13,679 nt of DNA from Bacillota bacterium (lineage in GTDB: Bacteria > Bacillota > Clostridia > Clostridiales > Clostridiaceae): assembly GCA_023451395.1 (NCBI GenBank), contig JAEXZL010000211.1, positions 1 through 13,679 of the forward strand, read 5' to 3'. Every line of letters begins with the position of its first letter. The stretch's first letter is position 1. The position numbers were made by a program, and so were the translations under genes. The notes below the pieces were generated by a model that worked only from the letters and a program-made list of their open reading frames with translations, was not told the DNA's origin and searched no databases. Positions 7,394 to 13,679 of the stretch are shown here, piece after piece.

Positions 7394-8117
7394 GGAAGAA
7401 AGACTTTTAAAGGTATGTGAGGAGGCTCCAGTAGAGTTAATAGTAAATAAAAGTACCCTGTTAACTTTTATGTGCACGCCGAAAAATCTTAATGAGCTAG
7501 CAGTGGGACATCTTTTTACCAGTGGAATAATTAATAAGCTTGAGGATATATATACCTTAGGTGCTTGTGATAATGTGAAAAAAATTTATATTACCCTTGG
7601 AATGGATATCATAGAAAGCGGCTTTCAGTTAAATACCGTATTAGCCAGCAGCTGTGGTAGCGGTGCTCATTTTACTGAGGATTTTTATAAGAAACCTATA
7701 AACAATTCAAGCTTTACAGTATCCATGAGCAATGTAAAAGAGCTAACAAAGGAGATGTTCTCCAAGGCAGAGCTTTATAAAAGCCATGGAGGGGTCCATT
7801 GTGCATGCCTTCCCGATGGCAATGAAATGTTAGCCTTAAGAGAAGATGTAGGAAGGCATAATGCAGTAGATAAGGTCATTGGCAGAGGTGTGTTTTTAGG
7901 ATGTGACTTTAGTAAATCCTTGCTTATAAGCACAGGACGTATATCTACAGATATGATATTAAAGGCTGTAAATATTGGTATCCCTATAATAGCTACCAGA
8001 AGTATACCAACCTCTCTTGCCTTAGATATAGCAAAGAGGTTTAACATAACGATTATTGGGAGAGCGGTATCAAACAACCCCGTTGTTTACAATGGTTTTT
8101 CAAGAGTTCAGCTTTAA
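7380..8117 (+). CDS. fdhD: FdhD-family sulfurtransferase-like maturation factor
   Basis: FdhD carries sulfur from a cysteine desulfurase to the molybdopterin cofactor of formate dehydrogenases. The 245-aa product has the typical order: a short N-terminus (EEAPVELIVN), the ELAVGHLFTSGII segment, the active-site loop LASSCGSGAH, and the highly conserved HGGVHCA...LREDVGRHNAVDKVIG and LLISTGRISTDMILKAVNIGIPIIATRS blocks. The active loop has a single Cys (Cys92) where E. coli FdhD has two in a CxxC arrangement; the second position is Gly. ATG 7380 lies inside the preceding gene, with AGAGG 9 nt upstream. No formate dehydrogenase is present in the window, so the client is either encoded elsewhere or is the YdhV-like enzyme. 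Confidence 0.9.
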   Translation: MKTLREERLLKVCEEAPVELIVNKSTLLTFMCTPKNLNELAVGHLFTSGIINKLEDIYTLGACDNVKKIYITLGMDIIESGFQLNTVLASSCGSGAHFTEDFYKKPINNSSFTVSMSNVKELTKEMFSKAELYKSHGGVHCACLPDGNEMLALREDVGRHNAVDKVIGRGVFLGCDFSKSLLISTGRISTDMILKAVNIGIPIIATRSIPTSLALDIAKRFNITIIGRAVSNNPVVYNGFSRVQL

Positions 8118-8147
8118 GAAAAATTTAAATTAAAGGAGTGGGATCTA

Positions 8148-8333
8148 TTGTTTAATAGAATAGGATTGTGGGAATTAATATTAATTTTTGGTATAGCATT
8201 GGTGATTTTTGGACCCTCAAAATTGCCTGAAATCGGCAAATCATTAGGAAAGGCAATAAATGAGTTTAAATCATATTCAAATAAATTAACTAAAGACATT
8301 AATATAGAGCCTAATGAAGAAGATAAAAAATAG
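8148..8333 (+). CDS. tatA: Twin-arginine translocase subunit TatA
   Basis: Small pore-forming component of the Tat system, which exports folded cofactor-bearing proteins. The 61-aa product has one N-terminal membrane span (about residues 6-21, LWELILIFGIALVIFG), the signature FGPSKLPEIGKSLGKAINEFK (hinge plus amphipathic helix) and a short charged tail. The start is TTG 8148 with AAAGGAG 9 nt upstream; there is no ATG alternative that keeps the span. It lies 30 nt after fdhD and 22 nt before tatC. No tatB is present, as is usual for minimal TatAC systems in Firmicutes. Confidence 0.93.
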   Translation: MFNRIGLWELILIFGIALVIFGPSKLPEIGKSLGKAINEFKSYSNKLTKDINIEPNEEDKK

Positions 8334-8355
8334 AGAATACAGGGGATGAAATGGA

Positions 8356-9087
8356 GTGAAGAAGGATAAGCTTACGTTAATTGGACATTTAGCTGAGCTA
8401 AGGAAAAGAATTATTATTTGTGTTATGGCACTTATAGTAATGAGCGCTGTAAGCTACCTATTTATTGAGCCTGTAGTTATGGATATCTTAAAGCCCGCAG
8501 GAAAGTATGAATTTATTTATTTAACACCATCGGAGCTGTTTCTTAGTTATATAAAGCTCTCAGTTATTGCTGGAGCAAGTATATCAGCACCTATTATATT
8601 TATGGAAATATGGATATTTATAAAGCCTGCATTAAAAAAGGAGGAAAAAAGATATATTTTACTATCTTTGTTAGGAGGAAGCTTACTATTTATATCAGGA
8701 GTAATCTTTGCTTATAAAGTAGTAGTACCCTTTACTTTGGAGTTTTTTTCTAATCTCAACATAGAGGAAGTTAAACCGATGATTTCCTTTGAAAGCTATG
8801 TAGGCTTTATTACAACTCTTTTATTGTGTTTTGGAATAGTATTTGAACTACCAATTTTAATGATACTTTTAACGCAATTTGGCTTATTAAAGGTTAAGTT
8901 TTTAAATAAAAATAGGAAATATATTATCTTAATAATATTTATAGTTGCAGCAATAATAACTCCACCAGATGTAATATCACAGGTGTTGATTGCTGGTCCA
9001 ATGATGCTTTTATTTGAATTTGGTGTAGTGCTTTCAAAAATAATTGAAAAGAAAAAAAGACGCAGTAATATTGTTCTCCGATCTTGA
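8356..9087 (+). CDS. tatC: Twin-arginine translocase receptor TatC
   Basis: Membrane receptor that recognises the twin-arginine signal. The 243-aa protein shows the conserved cytoplasmic start LTLIGHLAELRKRI and about six membrane spans (roughly 19-38, 66-88, 101-122, 148-170, 187-202, 206-228). It has the family's PFTLEFF, FELPI and ITPPDVISQVLIAGPM-LLFE motifs and a basic C-terminus (KKKRR). The start is GTG 8356, with AGGGG at about 10 nt. Its last codons and stop (9085-9087) overlap the 5' strand of the riboswitch in front of tupA. The likely cargo inside this operon is the Tat-signal ferredoxin, alone or with the YdhV-like subunit. Confidence 0.95.
   Translation: MKKDKLTLIGHLAELRKRIIICVMALIVMSAVSYLFIEPVVMDILKPAGKYEFIYLTPSELFLSYIKLSVIAGASISAPIIFMEIWIFIKPALKKEEKRYILLSLLGGSLLFISGVIFAYKVVVPFTLEFFSNLNIEEVKPMISFESYVGFITTLLLCFGIVFELPILMILLTQFGLLKVKFLNKNRKYIILIIFIVAAIITPPDVISQVLIAGPMMLLFEFGVVLSKIIEKKKRRSNIVLRS
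9044..9071 (+). promoter_or_regulatory. Possible internal promoter before the tup riboswitch
   Basis: TTGAAA (9044-9049), a 16-nt spacer and TAATAT (9066-9071) lie at the end of tatC. Transcription would begin near 9078, close to the first aptamer base at 9075, which is suggestive. However, the -10 matches consensus at only four of six positions, and this start would clip the outer strand of stem P1. Read-through from the ydhY operon is an alternative. Confidence 0.25.
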
Positions 9088-9215
9088 TATTCTAAAGTTC
9101 AGACCATGAATATCAAGACGATGGGTTCATCTAGAAATGGATGAGCCTCCCTTTTGGAAAGGAGATGAGCTTATGGCTTTCTCCTTTCATGTTTAAATAT
9201 GAAAGGAGTTTTTTT
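9075..9215 (+). promoter_or_regulatory. Moco/Tuco-type riboswitch controlling tupA
   Basis: The aptamer has an outer stem P1 (TCTCC 9075-9079 with GGAGA 9161-9165), a 10-bp perfect inner hairpin (CTTGATATTC 9083-9092 with GAATATCAAG 9108-9117), an 8-bp hairpin (GGTTCATC 9125-9132 with GATGAGCC 9141-9148, one G-U), and the linker GACGATGGG. The conserved 3' core GCCTCCC-TTTTGGAAAGGAGATG matches my memory of the Moco RNA motif. GAAAGGAGA (9157-9165), which includes the P1 3' strand, can instead pair with TCTCCTTTC (9180-9188) as an antiterminator. If ligand holds P1 closed, the downstream terminator forms, so this is an OFF switch. The compact size (about 91 nt) and the tungstate importer behind it suggest the tungsten cofactor as ligand, but ligand identity is inference. 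Confidence 0.82.
9181..9215 (+). terminator. Riboswitch-controlled terminator that also hides the tupA ribosome site
   Basis: A 10-bp perfect stem (CTCCTTTCAT 9181-9190, ATGAAAGGAG 9199-9208) with an 8-nt loop is followed by seven T (9209-9215), directly abutting the tupA ATG at 9216. The 3' arm contains the tupA Shine-Dalgarno AAAGGAG (9202-9208). The same hairpin can therefore stop transcription and, in any read-through RNA, block translation. Confidence 0.88.
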
Positions 9216-10043
9216 ATGTTTAGAAAATCATTATTAATTACATTGGCTACTCTATGTATGTTGCTTGCTGGATGCACGGCAGCTAATGTAGAGGAAGCAA
9301 AAGATATAACCTTAGCTACGACCACCAGTACAGAAGATTCAGGGCTTCTAGATTATCTTCTTCCAGAATTCAAAAAGGACACAGGTATTAGTGTTATGGT
9401 GGTGGCAAAGGGAACAGGTGAGGCTATGGAGCTTGCTAAGCGAGGAGATGCCGATTGCATTTTAGTCCATGCAAAAGATAAGGAAATAGATTTTGTAAAA
9501 GAAGGATATGGTGTGGAACGTTTTGATGTTATGTATAACGATTTTATTATTGTAGGCTCAAAGGAAGATGCAGCTAAGATTAAGGAAAGAGCATATAATG
9601 ATCCAGAGCTGGCTCTTAAGCTGATTTCAGAGGCAAAGTCTAACTTTGTTTCTAGGGGAGATGAATCAGGAACCCATACTAAAGAGAAAGGTTTATGGAA
9701 ATCCTTGAAAGTTGAACCGTCAGGGGAGTGGTATATATCCGCAGGGAAGGGTATGGGAGCAGTGCTTCAAATGGCCTACGAAAAAGATGCTTATACCTTA
9801 ACTGATAGGGCAACCTATCTTTCAATGAAGGACAAGCTTCCTCTAGAAATTCTCTGTGAAAAAAGCGATAAGCTTTATAACCAATATGGAGTTATAAAGG
9901 TTAATCCTGAGAAACATCAAATAAATGATAAGGAGGCACAAAAGTTTGTAGATTGGATAATTTCTGATAAAGCTCAGAAGCTTATTGAGGACTTTGGTAA
10001 GGAGAAGTTTGGCCAATCCTTATTTATACCAAATGCAAAATAA
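9216..10043 (+). CDS. tupA: Tungstate ABC transporter substrate-binding lipoprotein
   Basis: Captures tungstate outside the cell for TupBC. The start is ATG 9216 (MFRKSLLITL), with AAAGGAG 7 nt upstream, giving 275 aa. An in-frame ATG at 9141 lies inside the riboswitch and would add 25 residues before the signal peptide, so it is rejected. The signal peptide has basic RK, a hydrophobic core and lipobox LLAGC with lipidated Cys20. The mature part starts with the TupA hallmark LATTTSTEDSGLLDYLLPEF, where the TTTS residues bind the oxyanion, and continues with GTGEAMELAKRGDADCILVHA, YNDFIIVG and the SRGDESGTHTKE loop. These distinguish it from ModA and WtpA. Specificity for tungstate over molybdate is a family property, not proven here. 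Confidence 0.95.
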   Translation: MFRKSLLITLATLCMLLAGCTAANVEEAKDITLATTTSTEDSGLLDYLLPEFKKDTGISVMVVAKGTGEAMELAKRGDADCILVHAKDKEIDFVKEGYGVERFDVMYNDFIIVGSKEDAAKIKERAYNDPELALKLISEAKSNFVSRGDESGTHTKEKGLWKSLKVEPSGEWYISAGKGMGAVLQMAYEKDAYTLTDRATYLSMKDKLPLEILCEKSDKLYNQYGVIKVNPEKHQINDKEAQKFVDWIISDKAQKLIEDFGKEKFGQSLFIPNAK

Positions 10044-10056
10044 TAGGTGAAAGACA

Positions 10057-10728
10057 ATGGATTATTTAGAAAGAATTAAGGAATTGCTAGTGAACATAAC
10101 TCCTGTGATACTTATGTCTTTAAGAGTATCCATAAGTTCTACGTTAATAGCTTCAGCAGCAGGTATATCCTTAGGGATACCTGTTGCTTTAAAAACTTTT
10201 AAGCTCAAAAAGCTGTTAATTAGAATTACAGATACCTTAATGAGTATGCCGCCAGTCTTAATGGGATTATTAGTTTATTTACTATTATCGAAAAGTGGAC
10301 CTTTAGGGAGCCTCAAGCTATTGTTTACACCTACAGCAATGATAATTTCTCAAAGTCTTTTAATATTTCCTATAGTTTTTGGACTTACTGTAAGCTACTT
10401 TTCCAAAAGTGCCCCGGAAATCAGAAAGGTTTGCCTTGCTCTTGGAGCAGAAAATAGAGATATTTATCTCACCATAATAAGGGAAGGTAAAAGCTACATA
10501 CTTAGTATAGTGGCCTTAGCCTTTGGAAGAGCTATTTCAGAGGTAGGAGCTGTAATGATGGTAGGAGGAAATATCAAAGGCTATACCAGAGTTATGACAA
10601 CCTACATTGCATTAGAAACAGGAAAAGGAAGCTTTTCTGATGCAATTGTAATTGGGTGCATATTATTATCTATTTCTTTTCTAATTAATTATTACCTTAA
10701 TAAGATTAAGGAGGATAAGGAAGCTTGA
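10057..10728 (+). CDS. tupB: Tungstate ABC transporter permease
   Basis: Membrane channel of the Tup importer. The 223-aa protein has about five to six hydrophobic spans, beginning near residues 14-40 and ending at about 196-215. It carries the permease coupling loop in the form CLALGAENRDIYLTIIREGK followed by ALAFGRAISEVGAVMMVGGNI, as in the TupB/ModB family. It begins 13 nt after tupA with AGGTGA as ribosome site, and its last bases overlap the start of tupC by 4 nt (TTGA), indicating coupled translation. Confidence 0.93.
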   Translation: MDYLERIKELLVNITPVILMSLRVSISSTLIASAAGISLGIPVALKTFKLKKLLIRITDTLMSMPPVLMGLLVYLLLSKSGPLGSLKLLFTPTAMIISQSLLIFPIVFGLTVSYFSKSAPEIRKVCLALGAENRDIYLTIIREGKSYILSIVALAFGRAISEVGAVMMVGGNIKGYTRVMTTYIALETGKGSFSDAIVIGCILLSISFLINYYLNKIKEDKEA

Positions 10729-11420
10729 GAGTGACAGTAGAAAAGCTCATTAAGAAATATAATGAAAAAACCGTTCTAAATATTGATAAGCTTACCCTTG
10801 AGGAAGGTAAAATTTATGTGATCTTGGGCCTCAACGGTAGTGGAAAAACTACTTTAATAGAATGTATTTCAGGTCTCTTATCCTATGATTATGGAAAAAT
10901 TTTTTATAATAATCAAGAGGATGTAAGCTTGGTAAGGCAGCATATAGCTACATGTATTCAAGGAAATAATCTATTTAGTAGAACAGTTCTTGAAAACATC
11001 CTTTGTGGCTTGCAGTATAGAAAAGCTTCTAAAGAAATGATTAAAGAAAGAATGGATAAATATTTAGGATATTTTGAACTTCAGGGGATGATAGGTAAGA
11101 ACGCTAAGAAGCTTTCTGGAGGAGAAGGAGCTAAGGTAGCTCTTTTGAGAACAGCAATACTTGAAACAGAGCTTACTTTTTTAGATGAGCCTACCGCAAG
11201 TATGGATATAGAGAGTACCTTTCAAGCGGAGGAGCTTATAAAATCAATGGCTAAGGGAAGAAGAACAGTAATTTTAGTAACTCACGACATATTACAGGCA
11301 AAAAGAATAGCAGAGGAAGTTATATTTATGGACAAAGGGCAGATAATTGAAAGGGGCTTACCGGAAAAGGTCCTTAATAATCCTGAAAGTGAGTACTTAA
11401 AGAAGGTTTTTAATTTATAA
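10725..11420 (+). CDS. tupC: Tungstate ABC transporter ATP-binding protein
   Basis: ATPase driving TupB. The 231-aa product has Walker A GLNGSGKTT (residues 35-43), a Q-loop region (CIQGNN), the signature LSGGEGAKVALLR (about 129-141), Walker B LTFLDEPTASMD and the switch His in ILVTHD. The signature departs from the usual LSGGEQQRVALAR: Gly-Ala-Lys follows LSGGE. The length is that of a bare nucleotide-binding domain, with no C-terminal TOBE/MOP regulatory domain as found in many ModC proteins. The start is TTG 10725 overlapping the tupB stop, with AAGGAGG 10 nt upstream; GTG 10731 is a less likely alternative. Confidence 0.93.
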   Translation: MRVTVEKLIKKYNEKTVLNIDKLTLEEGKIYVILGLNGSGKTTLIECISGLLSYDYGKIFYNNQEDVSLVRQHIATCIQGNNLFSRTVLENILCGLQYRKASKEMIKERMDKYLGYFELQGMIGKNAKKLSGGEGAKVALLRTAILETELTFLDEPTASMDIESTFQAEELIKSMAKGRRTVILVTHDILQAKRIAEEVIFMDKGQIIERGLPEKVLNNPESEYLKKVFNL

Positions 11421-11445
11421 ATATCCAGATATAAGGAGTAAGATT

Positions 11446-11934
11446 ATGATTAAAACTGCAATTTTAACTATAAGCGATAAAGGCTCTAAGGGGCTAAGAA
11501 TAGATGAAACAGGTCCAGCAATTAGAAGTTTGTTAGAAGAGAGAGACTATAAGGTGGAATATTATAAGATAATTCCCGATGAAATAGAGGAAATAGAGAA
11601 GGAGCTTATATATATTAGTGACTTATTAGGCTTAAATCTTATTCTTACAAATGGTGGAACGGGTTTTTCCAAAAGGGATGTTACACCTGAGGCTACAAAA
11701 AAAGTTATTGATAAATATGTTCCAGGAATAGGAGAAATAATGAGAGCAAAATCCAGTGACTTTACTTCTAAGGCCATGCTATCTAGAGCAATAGCTGGTA
11801 TTCGAGGCGACAGTCTTATAGTTAATCTTCCAGGAAGTCCTAAGGGAGCAGTAGAAAATTTAGGCTTTATTATAGATACCCTGCCTCATGGAATTGAGAT
11901 ACTTATTGGTAAAGCTTCCGAATGTGCAAGATAG
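11446..11934 (+). CDS. mogA: Molybdopterin adenylyltransferase (MogA/MoaB family)
   Basis: Activates molybdopterin as MPT-AMP before metal insertion. The 162-aa protein has the N-terminal strand AILTISDKGSKG, the family core LILTNGGTGFSKRDVTPEAT, and the SRAIAGIRGDSLIVNLPGSPKGAVEN segment that binds the pterin phosphate. AAGGAG lies 7 nt before the ATG. It is 25 nt after tupC and 27 nt before moeA, so tungstate uptake and cofactor assembly are coupled in one transcript. MogA and MoaB are hard to tell apart by eye; the symbol is the more likely of the two. Confidence 0.9.
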   Translation: MIKTAILTISDKGSKGLRIDETGPAIRSLLEERDYKVEYYKIIPDEIEEIEKELIYISDLLGLNLILTNGGTGFSKRDVTPEATKKVIDKYVPGIGEIMRAKSSDFTSKAMLSRAIAGIRGDSLIVNLPGSPKGAVENLGFIIDTLPHGIEILIGKASECAR

Positions 11935-11961
11935 TAGGATAAATTTCAGGGGGTGTTAGCA

Positions 11962-13188
11962 ATGGAACTATTCAAGGTTATGGATGTGAAGGAAGTAATA
12001 GATACCATAAGAAGCAATTTTAAGGAAGGCACCCTAAAGGAAAGGGTGGAGCTTTCTAAGGCGCTAGGGAGAGTTCTATTTGAAGATATAATTTCAGCGG
12101 AAAATATACCTGGATTTATACGATCTGCTGTAGATGGCTATGGCATTATATCCAGGGCTTCTGCTGGAGCCAGTGAAGCAATGCCCTCACTATTTAATTT
12201 AAAAGAAGAGGTAAGAATGGGAGAGGCTCCAAGGGAAGCTATAAGAAATCTAGGAGATTGTGTATATGTACCCACTGGCGGAATGGTTCCAGAGGGGGTA
12301 GACAGTATAGTTATGATTGAATATACAGAAAAGCTTGATGATAATACTATACTAATTAACAAACCTTCCTATCCAGGAGAAAATATAGTTTTAGAAGATG
12401 AGGACATAGAAAGAGGAGAGCTTGTCATAGCCAAAGGAACAACTTTAAGGCCTTACGAGATTGGTGTGCTTTCAAGCCTTGGTAAGAGTGAGGTTTCTGT
12501 TCATAAGAAGCTTATTTGTGGAATTATCTCCACTGGAGATGAGCTTGTTAAGCCACCTATGGAGCCAAAACCTGGACAAGTAAGGGATATCAACAGCAGA
12601 CTTTTAAGCTCCCTTGTGGAGGATAATGGTGGTGAATCAGTTATATATGGGATTTATAACGATGACTTAAATGAATTAAGAACTGCTATAGTGAGAGCTG
12701 TTGATGAATGCGACATGGTGCTTATCTCTGGTGGAAGCTCTGTAGGTAAGAAGGATGAAACCCTACAAGCTATTAATACTATTGAGGGAGCTAAGCTTCT
12801 AGTTAAGGGAATTGCAATAAAACCGGGAAAACCAACTTTAATAGCAAGTGTAAAAGACAAGGTGATCTTTGGACTGCCAGGACATCCTCTTGCCTGTGCT
12901 GTGATTTTTAATACTATTGTGAAGGAATATTTTCATATTAATTATTGCAGCAATAGTATGGAATATCCATTAAGCTGTGTGATTTCTACTAATTATCATA
13001 AGGCAAAGGGAAGAGAGGAATTTCTTCCAGTGATGCTAAAGGCTGATAATGGGAAGATAACTGCTATTCCTATAATATCTAAATCCGGAATAATATCTTC
13101 TTTTTCAAAAGCCTTTGGCTATATAAGAATTGGAAAAAACCTTGAAGGCTTAAATGAAAATGATCCAGTTATGGTTTATAAATTTTAA
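11962..13188 (+). CDS. moeA: Molybdopterin molybdenum/tungsten transferase MoeA
   Basis: Inserts molybdate or tungstate into MPT-AMP made by MogA. ATG 11962 (MELFKVMDV) follows AGGGGG at 8 nt and gives 408 aa, the normal MoeA length; an in-frame GTG at 11953 overlaps that ribosome site and is rejected. Visible motifs are SAVDGYGI, RMGEAP, YVPTGGMVPEGVDSIVMIEYTE, GISTGDELV, VRDINSRLL, ISGGSSVGKKD, KGIAIKPGKPT and FGLPGHPLA, followed by a C-terminal beta domain (GREEFLPVML...). It is a complete, canonical MoeA. A second, divergent MoeA-type gene begins 24 nt downstream. Confidence 0.95.
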   Translation: MELFKVMDVKEVIDTIRSNFKEGTLKERVELSKALGRVLFEDIISAENIPGFIRSAVDGYGIISRASAGASEAMPSLFNLKEEVRMGEAPREAIRNLGDCVYVPTGGMVPEGVDSIVMIEYTEKLDDNTILINKPSYPGENIVLEDEDIERGELVIAKGTTLRPYEIGVLSSLGKSEVSVHKKLICGIISTGDELVKPPMEPKPGQVRDINSRLLSSLVEDNGGESVIYGIYNDDLNELRTAIVRAVDECDMVLISGGSSVGKKDETLQAINTIEGAKLLVKGIAIKPGKPTLIASVKDKVIFGLPGHPLACAVIFNTIVKEYFHINYCSNSMEYPLSCVISTNYHKAKGREEFLPVMLKADNGKITAIPIISKSGIISSFSKAFGYIRIGKNLEGLNENDPVMVYKF

Positions 13189-13212
13189 TGGCTGGTAGGA
13201 GGTGAAGGCAAG

Positions 13213-13679
13213 ATGGATAAAAAAGTATACTTATCAAATTATGAGCTTCAGGAGGCTTTAAATATTTACTTTAGTAAAATTAATAATATACAGTTAGAGG
13301 CTGAAGTTATAAAAACCTGGGATGCTTGCGGGAGAGTTACTACAGAGGCATTATATGCTGAAATATCTTCTCCTCATTACAATTCCTCAGCCATGGATGG
13401 TATTGCGACCTTAAGTACAATTACGCATGGAGCATCAGAAAAAAGTCCTGTTGTCCTTGAAGAAACTAAGGATTATATTGTGGTGGATACCGGTGATCCC
13501 ATACCTTCACAGTATGATTGTGTGATAATGGTAGAAGATCTTATAAGGGAAGATAACAATAAGGTTAAAATTTATAAAAGCTCAGCTTCTTATGAGAATA
13601 TAAGGCCTATAGGGGAAGATATAGTAAAAGAACAGCTTATAGTTTCTTCTAATCATAAAATCCGTCCTGTGGATATAGG
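13213..13679 (+). CDS. Second MoeA-type protein, N-terminal part (runs off the right edge)
   Basis: An open frame starts at ATG 13213 (MDKKVYLSNYELQEAL), with AGGAGG 10 nt upstream, and stays open to the last base; 155 codons are visible. MoeA N-terminal motifs are present but divergent from the preceding copy: SSAMDGIAT in place of SAVDGYGI, VDTGDPIPSQYDCVIMVEDL in place of PTGGMVPEGVDSIVMIE, and NIRPIGEDIV. From memory, this variant matches clostridial molybdopterin biosynthesis proteins of about 630 aa that carry a periplasmic-binding-like domain after the MoeA part. The C-terminal half is outside the window, so that cannot be seen. The two genes are neither identical nor recent duplicates. 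Confidence 0.88.
   Translation, partial: MDKKVYLSNYELQEALNIYFSKINNIQLEAEVIKTWDACGRVTTEALYAEISSPHYNSSAMDGIATLSTITHGASEKSPVVLEETKDYIVVDTGDPIPSQYDCVIMVEDLIREDNNKVKIYKSSASYENIRPIGEDIVKEQLIVSSNHKIRPVDI

Noticed and set aside
7775..8299. Minus-strand open frames opposite fdhD and tatA
   Set aside because: They are antisense shadows of conserved genes with no recognisable protein features.
9141..9215. In-frame 25-residue N-terminal extension of TupA starting at ATG 9141
   Set aside because: It lies inside the riboswitch aptamer and terminator, and the lipoprotein signal peptide begins exactly at ATG 9216 with a good ribosome site.
1..13679. CRISPR arrays, tRNA/rRNA genes, insertion sequences or phage genes
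   Set aside because: No spaced direct repeats, tRNA-like cloverleafs, transposase motifs or long terminal inverted repeats were seen.

Overview
The window is AT-rich DNA with strong Shine-Dalgarno sites (AAGGAGG type), some TTG/GTG starts and intrinsic terminators. The proteins are Firmicute-like: a class 1B PyrD, a hexameric-type glutamate dehydrogenase and a MoeA-type protein of the kind that often carries a periplasmic-binding domain. An anaerobic Clostridium or close relative is the best guess. Every gene lies on the + strand.

Layout. (1) 1-1470: the end of a pyrimidine operon, with pyrD (cut by the left edge) and pyrE, closed by a 17-bp perfect hairpin. (2) 1471-3470: gdhA as a single gene with its own promoter (TTGAAA-17-TATAAT), a leader of about 165 nt, and two successive terminator-like hairpins. 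(3) 3471-3931: a very AT-rich gap with small adjoining inverted repeats next to the following gene. (4) 3932-13679: one long run of co-directional genes devoted to a tungsten/molybdopterin enzyme. In order these are a YdhY-like four-cluster ferredoxin with a Tat/lipoprotein signal, a YdhV-like aldehyde:ferredoxin oxidoreductase-family protein, an unrecognised 192-aa protein, FdhD, TatA, TatC, a Moco/Tuco-type riboswitch, TupABC (tungstate importer), MogA, MoeA, and the start of a second MoeA-type protein that runs off the right edge.

How it fits together (inference). TupABC imports tungstate. MogA and the two MoeA proteins adenylylate molybdopterin and insert the metal. FdhD may deliver sulfur to the finished cofactor. 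The cofactor is loaded into the YdhV-like catalytic subunit. The YdhY-like partner carries a twin-arginine signal and a lipobox, and the catalytic subunit has no signal of its own, so the pair may be exported together through the co-encoded TatAC and anchored outside the membrane. The riboswitch in front of tupA has a clear OFF architecture: the aptamer's 3' strand and the tupA Shine-Dalgarno strand compete for the same CTCCTTTC segment. Cofactor sufficiency would therefore shut down tungstate uptake and metal insertion.

Names such as ydhV and ydhY rest on remembered similarity to the E. coli ydhYVWXUT operon, not on a search. No tRNA, rRNA, CRISPR array, insertion sequence or phage gene was seen.
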